64,000 nucleotides of DNA from Ligustrum vulgare (taxonomy: Eukaryota; Streptophyta; Magnoliopsida; Lamiales; Oleaceae). The translations under genes were made by a program, and so were the position numbers. Positions 44,266-55,679 of the stretch are shown one piece after another. The notes under the pieces are model-generated. The model was not told where the DNA came from and made no database searches. It was given only the letters and a program-made list of their open reading frames with translations. Positions within the stretch are counted from its first letter, which is position 1. Every line of letters begins with the position of its first letter. Location: contig OY743170.1 of the NCBI GenBank assembly GCA_963555705.1, positions 30,641,362-30,705,361 of the forward strand, written 5' to 3'.

Positions 44266-45450
44266 TTGTGCTTCTTTGCTTATATGCTTAAAACTCGGTC
44301 AACTAATTGTGAAATTTTTGATCTTGACGCAGAAATTGAGAGAACTTCTCGGCAGCAAAGGAGAGCAGCGCGACAAATGGCAGCTAACAACATAACTCTT
44401 AAACAACTGGCTACCCCCGATGTGGCTCAGCAGCTCTTGTGCATTACGTTTCCAACGGTGGAAGAAGGAAAAACTTTCGAGCTTAAATCTGGGCTCATCC
44501 ACTTATTACCAACTTTTCGAGGGAACCCCGGCGAAGATCCGTATAGACACTTAAAGGAGTTCCATATGGTTTGCTACAGTATGAGACCCACGTGCATTAC
44601 CGAGGAGCAAATTAAAATGAGAGCCTTCACATTCTCATTGAAGGATGCCACCACAGACTGGTTGTACTGTCTACCATCTGGATCAGTCACCACATGGAAT
44701 GATATGAAAAGGTTGTTTCTAGAGAAGTACTTCCCTGCATCTAGGGCGGGGACGATCGGGAAGGAGATTTTCGGGGCTCGCCAAAGCAATGACGAGACAT
44801 TATATGAGTACTGGGAGCGTTTCAAGAAACTCATTTCGAGCTGCCCCCACCATCAGATCAGTGAGCAACTCCTGGTGCAGTATTTCTACGAAGGGTTAGC
44901 ACCGATGGATAGAAACATGATAGATGCCACGAGTGGAGGAGTGCTCATGGACAAGACGCCGGAACAAGCGCGAGCTTTAATCTCCAACATGGCGGAGAAC
45001 ACTCAGCAATTCAACTCAAGTAGGGATTCCCAAGTCCGCAGTGTGAACGAGGTAAGTAGTTCCAATATCGAAGGTCAATTATATGAACTAACCAATCTCG
45101 TTAAGCAGCTTGCTGTAGGGAACTCGAATCAGGTCAAAGCATGTGGAATCTGTTCAAACTTTGGACATCCAACGGATACATGTCCGGTGTTGCAAGAGGA
45201 GAATGGCTAACAGGTAAAGGCTGCAGAAGGGTTTCCATTTCAAAAACAGCAATACAACCCTTACTTCAATACCTATAACCCTGGCTGGAGGGATCGCCCC
45301 AATCTAAGCTATGGGAATAAAAAGCCCCCGGGTTTCCCCTCCAACAAACCTCAAGGGCATTTCCAACAATAAGGAAATTTCCATTCACAGGGGCAGTATC
45401 AACAAAGGCCCCAGAACTCAGGTATCTCTCTAGAAGACATAGTTAAAACT
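44266..45450 (+). pseudogene. Gag of Athila element 2
   Basis: Open from 44266 to 45210 (314 codons; the true start may be the in-frame Met at 44284 or 44377). Contains HLLPTFRGNPGEDPYRHLKEFH, MRAFTFSLKDATTDWLYCLP, W.DMKRLFLEKYFPASRAG, ETLYEYWERFKKLISSCPHH and a zinc knuckle CGICSNFGHPTDTCP. This is a canonical Athila-type gag. The frame continues through stops at 45208 and 45370 into the C-terminal region and protease without a frameshift. A second, truncated gag copy lies at 53694-54120. Confidence 0.92.
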
Positions 45451-46430
45451 TTGGCTTCTAACACAATGCAATTTCAACAGGATACCAAATCCAGTATTCA
45501 GAATTTGGAGAATCAGATGAGCCAAATGGCTACTACCATCAACAGACTTGAGGCACAATCTAGAGGGAAGCTACCTTCTCAACTCGAGGTTAACCCCAAA
45601 AACGTGAGTGCCATAACCCTGAGGAGTGGAAAAGAGGTTGAAGGACAAATCAAACAAATCTTCGAGAATAAAGGGGAAGAAGAGAAAGAAGATGAAAAGG
45701 AAGATACAACTTTGCAAAACCCGCAGGTAAAATCCAACTCTAACTCAATTGTTAAACTAACTCCACTTCCCTTTCCCAGCAGGTTAGCAAAAGTGACTAA
45801 AGAGAGCAAGGAAAAAGAGATGTTGGAGATGTTTACAAAGGTTGAAATCAATATCCCGCTATTGGAGGCCATCAAACAAGTCCCCCGGTATGCAAAATTT
45901 TTAAAGGATTTATGGACTAGCAAACGAAAACTGGTGGGAAACGAGAAGGTAAGAATGGGGGAAAGCGTTTCAGCCTTATTCCAAAGGAAATTGCCTCCGA
46001 AGGGTAAGGATCCCGGTATGTTCACTGTGCCATGTCAAATAGGTAACACCAAGGTAAATCATGCACTAATAGATTTAGGAGCATCCATTAACGTAATGCC
46101 TAGATCCACTAACTTAGTCCTAAATTGGGAAAAATGTCATTTTATGGTAGATAAGGGAATCGTGTTAGGTCATGTAGTGTCGGAAAAGGGAATAGAAGTT
46201 TATAAGGCTAAGGTGGACCTCATATCTGCATTACCTTACCCCGCCAATGTGCGGGATATACGATCTTTTCTTGGGCATGCAGGTTTCTATCGCAGGTTCA
46301 TCAAAGACTTTTCCAAAATTGCATCACCACTTTACAATTTGTTGCAAAATGATGTCCCATTCAAATTCATCGAGCTGTGCAAAAAGGCCTTTGACCACCT
46401 AAAGGAGTGGCTAACTACACCCTGATCATT
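45451..46430 (+). pseudogene. Protease fused to the C-terminal half of RT by internal deletion
   Basis: ORF of 324 codons. N-terminal part: gag tail (IQNLENQMSQMATTINRLEAQSRGKLPSQ, shown here as motif NLENQMSQM) and an acidic linker. Then comes the protease active site LIDLGASINVMP at about residues 210-221. The next residues (STNLVLNWEKCHFMV) belong to the RT after its catalytic site. The distal protease, the protease-RT connector and the RT fingers/palm with the xxDD motif are therefore deleted while the reading frame stays open. RT thumb sequence (RDIRSFLGHAGFYRRFIKDFSKI) follows to 46425. The copy cannot make an active RT. Confidence 0.88.
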
Positions 46431-48188
46431 CAACCACCGAACTGGGATCTTCCATTCGAAATAATGTGTGATGCCAGTGACTATGCAGTAGGAGCAGTCC
46501 TAGGAAAACGGGTTGGGAGAGCGGCCCATGTGATTTACTATGCCTCCCGAACCCTGAATCAGGCCCAAGACAACTATACCACCATCGAAAAGGAACTTCT
46601 ATCTGTGGTATTTGCTTTAGAAAAATTTCGTCCTTATTTATTGGGTTCTAAAGTGATTATTTTTACAGATTATGCAGCTTTACGGAACTTGTTTGTAAAA
46701 AAGGATGCGAAGCCTAGATTCATCCGCCGGATACTTTTATTACAAGAATTTGACTTGGAAATCAAAGATAAGGCGGGGTCCGAGAATGTAGTTGCAGACC
46801 ATCTTAGCCGGGTAGGGAAACCCGAGGACGACCTACCTCTGCGTGAAACCTTCCCAGATGAGGGTTTATTTGCCATCGAAGCAAATCCCCCATGGTATGC
46901 TGATTTGGTAAATTTCATGACTGCTAAACTAATTCCTATTGGTTTTTCGCAGGCACAAAAGCATAAGTTGAGAAGCGATGCTAAATATTACATTTGGGAT
47001 GACCCGTACCAGTGGAAGAGATGCCCCGAACAAATCATTAGAAGGTACGTGCCGGAATCAGAACATCAATCAATCCTCACCTTTTGCCATTCATACGCAT
47101 GTGGTGGCCATTTTGGACCTAGAAGGACGACACAAAAGGTATTGGAAAGTGGGTTCTTTTGGCCGACCCTTTTCAAGGATGCATACATTTTTTGTAAGTC
47201 TTGCGATAATTGCCAAAGAACAGGTAACTTATCCCAACGAGATCAATTGTCTCAAAACCCCATTATTGTATGTGAGATTTTTGAAGTTTGGGGCATTGAT
47301 TTCATGGGACCCTTTCTCCCGTCCTTTGGTTGTAATTACATTCTTTTAGCTGTCGATTATGTTTCAAAATAGGTGGAGGCAAGGGCCACCCGTACTAATG
47401 ACGCTAAAGTTGTTGCAGATTTTGTAAAAGCTGTCATTTTTAGCAGGTTTGGAATACCCCGGGCTATGATCAGTGACAAAGGGACGCACTTTTACAACCG
47501 AACCATTGAAGACTTGTTACGGAAATATGGAGTGTTGCACCGGGTATCAACCGCGTATCACCCCCAAACTAGCGGACTGGCAGAAATCTCCAATAGGGAA
47601 GTGAAGTCCATTCTAGAGAAAACAATTCGACCGGACCGGAAGGATTGGAGCATTCGACTCGATGATGCTTTATGGGTCTACAGAACCGCTTAAAAAACAC
47701 CAATTGGTATGTCTCCATACCGATTGGTATTTGGAAAACCATGCCACCTACCGGTGGAACTCGAGCATAAAGCTTATTGGGGCATCAAGCAATGCAATAT
47801 GGATTGGGGAGCAGTGGGGGATCATAGGAAGCTCCAATTGCAGGAACTAGATGAAATACAGAATGATGCTTACGAGAATGCAATGATCTATAAAGATCGA
47901 ACTAAAGCATTCCACGATCAACGCATTTCTCGAAAGAATTTCTGTGAGGGCCAGAAGGTGTTACTATTCCAATCCCTGCTCAAATGACACCCAGGTAAGC
48001 TTCGTTCTCATTGGGTTGGTCCTTTTGTTGTTACTAATGTCTCTCTGCATGGTGCAGTCGATATTAGGAGCTTGCGTACGGATAAACAGTTCAAGGTCAA
48101 TGGGCACCGTCTCAAGCCGTATTATGAGGGATTCCAAACTGAAAACTTGGAGGTGATTGCACTGGAAAACGCCAACAAAGGGCAATAG
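46407..48188 (+). pseudogene. RNase H and integrase of Athila element 2
   Basis: A frame of 593 codons interrupted only by three stops at 47370 (TAG), 47691 (TAA) and 47985 (TGA). RNase [47 protein letters not shown]. Integrase zinc region: [14 protein letters not shown]...CDNCQRTGN. Catalytic Asp in [10 protein letters not shown], Asp in MISDKGTHF, Glu in [12 protein letters not shown]-terminal: GQKVLLF, PGKL/SHWVGPF and [15 protein letters not shown] frameshift near 46420 separates it from the RT part. At least one stop replaces a Trp codon of the family consensus (TGG to TAG), as expected from cytosine deamination. Confidence 0.9.
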
Positions 48189-49307
48189 TCCCGCACGGAC
48201 TCAGTCGAGCCAACGACAGTAAACAACGGCGCTGCTCGGGAGGTAACCCAAGAGGGAAGTTTCTTCATCCCTTCAACTCTTTATTTTCGTATTTTCATTT
48301 TTGATTAATTTTAGTTCTTTTCGTCAAAAAAAAAAAAAAACTATCAGAGGCAGTCTTACGGCCGTAACACATACGCTTACGGCCGTTATTCATTTTTAAC
48401 ATTTTTTTCAGAGACCACCTTACGGCCGTAATTGATTTTTTTTTTCAAAATCTTAAGAGGCCTGTTTACAGCCGTAGTCCACCTATTTACGGCTGTAAAC
48501 CCTGCAATTTCAATTTTTTTTAAATAACAACAAGAACAAGGTCACTTCCATTTCAACCAAATCATTTCCCATCTTCTCACGCAATCTCTTCCAGCCCACA
48601 GTCATAATTTCAACGGTTCTCCTTTGTATCACATATCAATTCCATTTTCTCCTTCGCACGAATTTAAGGTATGGGTTCTTCACTATGTCCTCTTCCGTGT
48701 GGCATGGGTAATGTCTCTATATACATGGATGTCTTGATTTTTTTATTTTGCTTTTCCGATGATTAATTGTGCGTAGTTGAGTATGTTTGTGAATTGGGGC
48801 ATAACCCTCCTATAGATTTTTACCATTTGCAAATCCAATCCATTTGCACTCCAAGTGTTTGATATAATGTCTAGGAGAGTTTCATGTGTTTGTTTGCTCC
48901 ATTCGTCAACTCAAACCGCCCTATTATGCTAGTATGAGTGTATTGTCGTCATGATAGGAGTTCAATTGAAGGGATTGTTTGGTGTGTGCGCTTGTTGCTT
49001 GCATAGGGTCCATTGTTACCTCCTCATTGTGCCTCTACATCTTTGTGTTGGTTTGTCATAATGGAAGTTGTCTCATGGATTTGACGAACTTCGCTTCACC
49101 CTTCCTTTTGCCGTGTGTCATCTAGGAGTGCGTGGTTAGGATTTGGCTCTTGTGCCTATTTTTATTCGTACCCCTGCTACTTAATCGGTTTATTGCACAT
49201 TTTGTTGCATGTTTTTCCTTTGCCCATGCCAAATGTACATGTTCATTGTGCTCTTCACGCTGCCCTGATTCTCGACTAATTCCCTCGCTTCTTTTACAGG
49301 ATTTTCC
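48189..49307 (+). other. Spacer with ACGGCCGT cluster and candidate intron
   Basis: Non-coding. Contains five ACGGCCGT/TTACGGCTGTAA-type palindromes at 48355-48500. A possible intron runs from GTATGG (donor, 48669) to TTTTACAG (acceptor ending 49299), with a ctaat branch-like word and pyrimidine tract just upstream of the acceptor and the ATG of the next ORF 8 bases after it. Confidence 0.5.
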
Positions 49308-50309
49308 ATGGCCCCCCGCCAGGAGAAGAGTCAATCTAAATTGTGCATTAAGGAGCGGCTCTTCCTCCAGAAGGACTTTCAGGAATGGAGGAGCGCTGAC
49401 ACCATCATTACCCCGCGACAGTTTTGGGCCCGCTTCGTTGAATTCGGATGGGTAAAATTCGTGAGTGACCTACCTTTTGGGAACCCCCCGCTGGTGTACA
49501 AATTCTACACCCAGTTCAACAAAGAAATTGGTGATGAGGGATCACTTGACTATCACCACACCAGAGTAGCGGGGAAAAGAATCAAATTTGATAAGGAGGT
49601 GGTGGAACACCTCTTGGGGTTAAATAGCACTGGGGCTGTCCCCATGACATCAAATGCAGGTGTTTTCTTTCAGGACCATGAGGTGCTCCGTTGGGCTTTG
49701 AAGCCTGAACTCCATGACTCCCTGAATGTCATTCTTCCGCACTACAAGAATCGGGATCTACAGAGGGACTCCTGGTACCTGCATCAGTGGGGGTCGGGAA
49801 GCCTATTCCCATCCACTAGCCTCACTACGGTGTCTATTCGCTACCTCCGGGTCTACTATGCCAACACCATGGGAATCAAATTTGACTTGGGTCAGCTTAT
49901 CTACGACACTATCTCCACCTAAGCCAGCTTAATGCCACAGAAGCGGGGCATGCCATTCCCTTGTTTAATTACTGCCTTTTGCCGGGCTCAAAGAGTTCCC
50001 GCTGCAGTAAGTGAAGACACCTTGGGGCATGGGAATCGCCTAACGAAGGTGAGTTTGGAAAATGCTCGCAGGCAGATCATCGCAAAGCGGGGTCGCGGGG
50101 ATGATGAGTCAGGGGAATCCGATGATGATCAAGGCGCCGAGGAGCCCGCAGCACGGGGAGCGCCACAATAGCCCACCGCTCCTACCCCTTTTGAGCTGCA
50201 GATGCTAGAAATGATGCAAGCCTTCCAAACCCAGCTGAATACTATGCAAGAAGATCAGCAGCTTCTACTGGAAGAGCAGAGAGCTCGAGACGATCAGCCT
50301 CCACATTAG
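49308..50309 (+). pseudogene. Extra 3' ORF of Athila element 2 (plant-transposon-protein type)
   Basis: ATG at 49308 opens a 333-codon frame with two in-frame stops (49920, 50169) and a final stop at 50307. The N-terminal 200 residues have the pattern W..F.....L.YKFYTQFN...GS..Y..TRVAGKRIKFDKEVVEHLLGL, resembling the domain annotated as putative plant transposon protein in Athila-type elements. The C-terminal part is acidic (GRGDDESGESDDDQG) followed by a Gln/Leu-rich coiled-coil-like tail (LQMLEMMQAFQTQL). Its position between integrase and 3' LTR is that of the env-like or additional ORF of Athila. No signal peptide or membrane segment is evident, so an envelope function is not supported. 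Confidence 0.72.
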
Positions 50310-52160
50310 ACCGAGGGAGTTTCTTCTCTTTTTCCCTTCTATTGTTTTACTTTTCAATGAGGACATTGTCTTGTCTAAGTGTGGGGGGCGATTGACTTGA
50401 TTATAAGCTTATCTACTTTATTTTCTCTCTGTAATCGAATCTTTAAAATTCATTTTGATCTTGTTATCTACTTTTGCTACCTATCTATACTACTTAGGTC
50501 CTAAACCATACTTTGCTAGGAAGCAACCCCACTTTTGGTTCAATTTTTTTGAAAAAATCATTGCATAATTGGATATAAATTGTGCACATAGAGATCATCT
50601 CGTCCAAAGCCTCACAAATAGGTTGAAAATGAAAAGTAAAAATTGTCAAATATCTACAACCTAGTCAACTCAACCCACAATAGACAGATTATTCCTTCAT
50701 ATATAACCCTGAACGTCCCAATTATTATACTTTTGTGAGTAGTGATGGTTTGAATACTTTTAACCGTTATCCTCAACCAATGGACTTAGATTTGGAATGA
50801 AGATCAAGCAATGACCTATAACTCATAATTGGATGGGAGAAACACATGAAAACCATAATTTGTGAGCTTTTGAGCCTAAGAGCTGTTTTTAATACTTATG
50901 AGCTCGTAATTCTTTGATGTGTGTCCTGCATGGTTGGGTTATGATTGGAAGTGCTTTCTTGTGCATACCGTTGTAGCTTCTTGATTCAAGTGCAAATTAT
51001 AGCAAAGGCAATAGGTTAAACCAAATTTGACTTGCTAAAAGAGCCTACCTTGCTACATGGACCATTAGAAGCCCGTTTGAGCCTTAGCCTTTCTTTGAAA
51101 TTTTATGCCATGCTACAAGCCACGAATACCCTTTCTTTCGCATTGTCTCTGTTTTGAACCCATAGAGAAGGGATTCGCAAGCTTTTGTTGATTGAGAATT
51201 GTGCTATGGTTTAAGTCTAAAAAGTTGAAATAGTTATCTTGTGTTGGGCAATGGTTGTGTAATGGAATGAATTCAGGGGACTGAAATTCTATCTTGTGTC
51301 ACTTGGTGACTGCGAAAGGATTATAAAAATATATATATATATATAAGTTTGAAAATGAAGTTTAGTCAAGGAAATTATTGGTTGAGGAAGTCAAACACTC
51401 AACTTGTGAAAAGAAAAAAAAAAGAGAGAGAAGAGATTCAAGTGTGAATAGAGTTGGGTAGCGGGAAACAATAAAGATCATATTAAGGGAGAAGGAAGTA
51501 ATGATATTTTGAATTGACTTAGCTTGCAAAGTTCCTTCTCGACTTAGCCTAAACATATCCTTTTTCCCTACCTGACCTGAAGCCCCGTTACAACCAAATA
51601 AAAACCTTCGCTTTGCACTTGTCTTATTGTTGGCTCCGGTTATGACAGTTAGGCAATCTGTGGTACTAACTTATCCATGCAGAGAGATGAGCGAAAATTC
51701 AAACCCTTATACACTTTGTGCGAAGAGAGAAATATCTTGTGAGGGTGTTAAGACCTATTACATTTACTTATGAGTGGTTTGAATTGCTTGGTCTAGGGTT
51801 TGTGCAATGAATGTGGTCGGGGATAATGTGTTGACTGAATTTACATCATGAACAACTCGGTTTACGTGAGTAATTTCTTCCGGAATTGAGCGAAACTATT
51901 TTCTTTATAGTCACTCATAAATGATTGGGAGGTAAGTGCTCACGAGAGGTGAAAGGAAATAAGCCATGACGAGCCATGATTGGGATGAGAAATAAGGGGC
52001 GTTGCATCTGTAGCACACACTAACACAATCCGATCGTGCAATGAAACATTTTTGCTAAAGAAAAGTAGGTTGCAATCTCAAGTCTCTAAATTGTAATCTG
52101 TTGATTGAATCATATTCTTCTCTCTGTCTATCTTTGTTCGAGGACGAACAATGGTTCAAG
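50310..52160 (+). other. 3' non-coding region of Athila element 2
   Basis: No supportable ORF. Near its left end (50357-50390) is GAGGACATTG...AAGTGTGGGGGGCGATTG, very similar to GAGGACGAAC...AAGTGTGGGGGGATTTG at the real PPT (52140-52172). A short AT microsatellite lies at 51329-51345. Confidence 0.6.
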
Positions 52161-52172
52161 TGTGGGGGGATT
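52161..52172 (+). other. Polypurine tract of Athila element 2
   Basis: TGTGGGGGGATT immediately precedes the second LTR. Confidence 0.85.
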
Positions 52173-53547
52173 TGATAAGTGCGATATTTACGTTTATTTT
52201 ATGCACTTATACCCTTGAATATGCCATAATGTGATTCTATCTAAGTATTATTAATGTATTTTATGTTTTATATTGTATAGGATCATAAAAGAAGAGAAAA
52301 GAAGAAAAAAGGACCAAAATGCACTCAAAACTGAAGTTTGGGGACTTAGGTGCAAAAAAAGTTACGGCCGTAAGTCACAAATTCACGACCGTAAGAGTAT
52401 GTTGAATCAGAAAAAAATAAGCAGAAAAGAGTTTACGGCCGTAAAGGATAAGTTACGGCCGTAACCTTCTAAAAAAAAAAAAATTGCAGAAACATAGTTA
52501 CGGACGTAAATCAGAAGTCACGGCCGTAACTGTCCAGTCAAAAATTTCCATAATTTATATCTTTCCATAATTTTGGGATTTCTTGATCCCAAAGTTAGGG
52601 CACGAAATTGAGGCTATAAAAAGGGGTTCTCATGACAAAAAAAAAGGGATTATTATTTTTTTTGAAAGAGGTTTGGCTTGCTTGAAGATTGGAAGGAAAT
52701 TAAGCGACTCGAGAAGGTGAATCAAGAAAGAAAATTTTAGAATTCTTCATGACTATGCTCGGCTAAGCTTCCATACCTAGTTCGAAGGGGAAGTTGTATT
52801 TCATATCAATTTGTTATTGCTTTTCCAAACTAGTAACGTAGTTCTAAATTCTTTACTTTGATTTGTTGGATTCTTATGCGTTTTTGATTTAATCAATGCA
52901 ATTCTTTATTTGATTAAGGTCTTATCATTTAATTTGTTGTATTGAGATTTGCTATTTTGAATGATTGGATCCGTAAACGTCTTTTTATTCAAATCATAGT
53001 AGCAATTGGAAATTTAATATTTTCATAAAGAATTCCAACTTAGATTAATTGTCACGAGCTTGTGTGATTGATAATCTAATTCATCCTAATTCTTCTCAAC
53101 CAATATATAGTTGTTGTCTTAAATCTAAAGAGCTTGTTTTAGGTTATTCAATGGCTAATGTTTGATTAGAGAGCTTATTCTAATTAAATGCAATTAAGGG
53201 AGAATATGAATAGTTAGAGCTTATTAACTATTTACGGGTGATAAATCAAAAAGGGAAATTGAACACGCGTTACTTGGAAAGTGATAACATTGAGATAGAA
53301 TACAACTGAACCTGAGAACTAGGACTTGCAAATAATTGACTTTTATTTTATCTAATTTACGTTTTTATTTTATTTTCACGTTATTTACAATACTTGAACT
53401 CGAAAACCCCCCTTTACGATTCTAATTGACATGACACTAAGTTAGTTTCCGTTCCTTGTGGGATCGACCCTTGCTTCCATTGCTACATTCTTAGTAATAG
53501 TGAACAAGGAATTTATTTATTATTTTGGTGCATCGCGACACGCATCA
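52173..53547 (+). repeat. LTR 2 of Athila element 2
   Basis: 1375 bp, near-identical to LTR 1 with scattered substitutions, mostly transitions, and small indels (for example the repeated ttccataattt segment near 52545). It ends CGACACGCATCA and is followed by a primer site with one G missing (53555-53568). Confidence 0.92.
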
Positions 53548-53693
53548 AATTTTTTGCGCCGTTGCCGGGAAACGGTTAACCAATTTAGTGTTTAATCAAT
53601 TAGAATTTTATTTTTCGGCATTTATTTTACCTTTATTTTATTTTCACTTTATTTATAAAAAAAAAAAGAGAGTAGCTTTCACATAATAATTAT

Positions 53694-54120
53694 TTGTGCG
53701 TCTTTGCTTATATGCTTAAAACTCGGTCAACTAATTGTGAAATTTTTGATCTTGACGCAGAAATTGAGAGAACTTTTCGGCAACAAAGGAGAGCAGCACG
53801 ACAAATGGCAGCTAACAACATAACTCTTAAACAACTGGCTACCCCCGATGTGGCTCAGCAGCTCTTGTGCATTACGTTTCCAACGGTGGAAGAAGGAAAA
53901 ACTTTCGAGCTTAAATCTGGGCTCATCCACTTATTACCAACTTTTCGAGGGAACCCCGGCTCCGTATAGACACTTAAAGGAGTTCCATGTGGTTTGCGAC
54001 AGTATGAGACCCACAGGCATTACCAAGGAGAAAATTAAAATGAGAGCCTTCCCATTCTCATTGAAGGATGCCGCCACAGACTGGTTGTACTGTGTACCAT
54101 CTGGATCAGTCACCACATGG
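53694..54120 (+). pseudogene. Second, truncated gag copy of Athila element 2
   Basis: Repeats 44266-44695 almost base for base, including the N-terminal FDLDAEIERTFRQQRRAARQ and HLLPTFRGNPG. An 8-base deletion near 53959 shifts the frame. It stops at SVTTW (54120), where chromovirus LTR sequence begins. This shows that a second internal region once followed LTR 2. Confidence 0.9.
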
Positions 54121-54248
54121 ATCAATTCTATCTCTGCCAATTATTTTATGTTTGTTTTTGTGTGTTTAGTCTGATTTAGATCTTTCCTAGGTTGTTAAAT
54201 TTTTTTTATTCCGCGTATTCGTCGAGATTCCTGATTGGGATCGCGTCA
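54121..54248 (+). repeat. Truncated 5' LTR of the chromovirus derivative
   Basis: Matches 57272-57399 (caattctatctctgccaattattttatg...gggatcgcgtca). The first roughly 650 bp of the LTR are missing; the break joins directly to Athila gag sequence. Confidence 0.88.
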
Positions 54249-54250
54249 TC

Positions 54251-54262
54251 TAGTATTAGAGC
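54251..54262 (+). other. Primer-binding site of the chromovirus derivative
   Basis: TAGTATTAGAGC, two mismatches from TGGTATCAGAGC (tRNA-iMet), two bases after the LTR end. Confidence 0.7.
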
Positions 54263-54461
54263 TTGGATCTATTTCAGATTCTTGCGTTTTCTTGATTTTC
54301 TTGATTCTTGTGTTCTTCGTGCTAGTAAACTTTTTTCAGCTTTTGATCCATAAAAATCCTAAAGTAAATTCAAAAGTGTTTTTCGTGTCGTTTTTCATCC
54401 AAATCCAATTCCCTTTTTTCTACCATTCTCGTAGTCAGATTCTCTAGTAGTTCAAATAAAA

Positions 54462-55610
54462 ATGTCTTACAAGGAGGAATCCACATCATAATCTTCTGTG
54501 GGTGATAGAATACGACTCAGGGGTGTGAATAGGAAGGATGAATAGGGTAATGATGATATTACAGCAATGAGGGCACAATTTGAGAGCTTTATGGCTCAGA
54601 TGGAGAATCGAGGTGCAAAACGTGAACATCAACACTGAGATCAATCTCATAATGGTTCTCGGGTTAGGAGAGGTAATAGGCGTGAGGTTGGTATGGATGA
54701 TGAGGGCATGGGATGTGAAAGTGCTAGTATATCTTCGGTGGGAAGTATTCGAAGGAGGGATAGAGGAGATAGGTATGAGAGGAGGTATGATTGGGAGCAT
54801 CGTGATGCTAGGAGGTGGGGGTAGATATGTCGAGGATGATGACCTCGGGAAAATTAAAATGAAAATACCATCGTTCCAAGGTAGGAGTGATCCGGAGATG
54901 TACCTGGATTGGGAAACAAAGGTTGAATGGATTTTTGATTGTCATAATTATTCAGAAAAGAAGAAGGTGAAATTAGCAGTGATTGAATTAACAGATTATG
55001 CAAATATTTGGTGGGATCCACTGGTGACGGGTAGGAAGAGGAACCTTGAGGAGCCGGTGGAGACTTGGGGTGAATTAAAGACCATAATGAGGAAGCAGTT
55101 TGTGCCAACTCATTATTATAGAAATATTTACCAGAGGCTGCTGGGTCTCACTCAGGGGTCGAGGAGTGTAGAGAATTATCATAAGGATATGGAGGTGACG
55201 ATGATTCGGGCTAATTTGGTGGAGGATCGAGAAGCTACAATGGCTAGGTTTTTGAGTGGGTTGAATAGAGATATTGCCAATATCATTGAGCTGCAACATT
55301 ATGTGGAACAGGTACATATGGAAATAAAGGTGGAAAGAGAACTAAGGTGAAAGGGGGCAGCAAGACACTCACTGAGTTCTTATCCTACATGACAACCGAA
55401 GAGGGAACACAATGATGAACATGTCCCGAAAGGGAAGGAGGAACCGACAACAAAAGGTAATAATATTTCTGATTCTCAAACTACTAGGGATAGAAATATT
55501 AAGTACTTTAAGTGTTTGGGTTCAGGTCATATAGCATCCCAGTGTCCAAATAAGAGGGTAATGATTTTGCGTGATAATGGTGAAATTAGTTCAGATGATG
55601 GGAATGCCTA
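54462..55610 (+). pseudogene. Gag of the chromovirus derivative
   Basis: The natural start is probably the ATG at 54462 (MSYKEEST), whose frame carries early stops and continues through a Gln/Arg-rich segment. A frameshift near 54825 moves into the frame of the long ORF; the first 80 or so residues of that ORF (54580-54825) are therefore spurious. Real gag: KIPSFQGRSDPEMYLDWE, VKLAVIELTDYANIWWD, MRKQFVPTHYYRNIYQRL, REATMARFLSGLNRDIANI. A zinc knuckle YFKCLGSGHIASQCPNK (first Cys replaced by Tyr) follows after a stop at 55348. The family match is to plant Ty3/gypsy chromovirus-type gag. Confidence 0.85.
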
Positions 55611-55679
55611 AGTTTGTGGCTGTTGGGGCTAGTAGTAGTGATGAGGATGTGTTGACTTTATGCTATTAAAGGCTCACTT

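Larger units (their letters stand above)
42759..54120 (+). mobile_element. Athila-type element 2, LTR-internal-LTR-truncated internal
   Basis: LTR (42759-44119), internal region with gag, protease, partial RT, RNase H, integrase and an extra 3' ORF, then a second LTR (52173-53547). That LTR is followed not by host DNA but by another primer site and the first part of another gag (to 54120). Both LTRs read TGATAAGTG(T/C)GATATTTACG...CGACAC(A/G)CATCA. There is no right-hand TSD. The structure indicates a tandem element produced by recombination, then cut by a deletion whose right edge lies in a chromovirus LTR. It carries many ACGGCCGT palindromes in its LTRs and 3' region. Confidence 0.9.
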
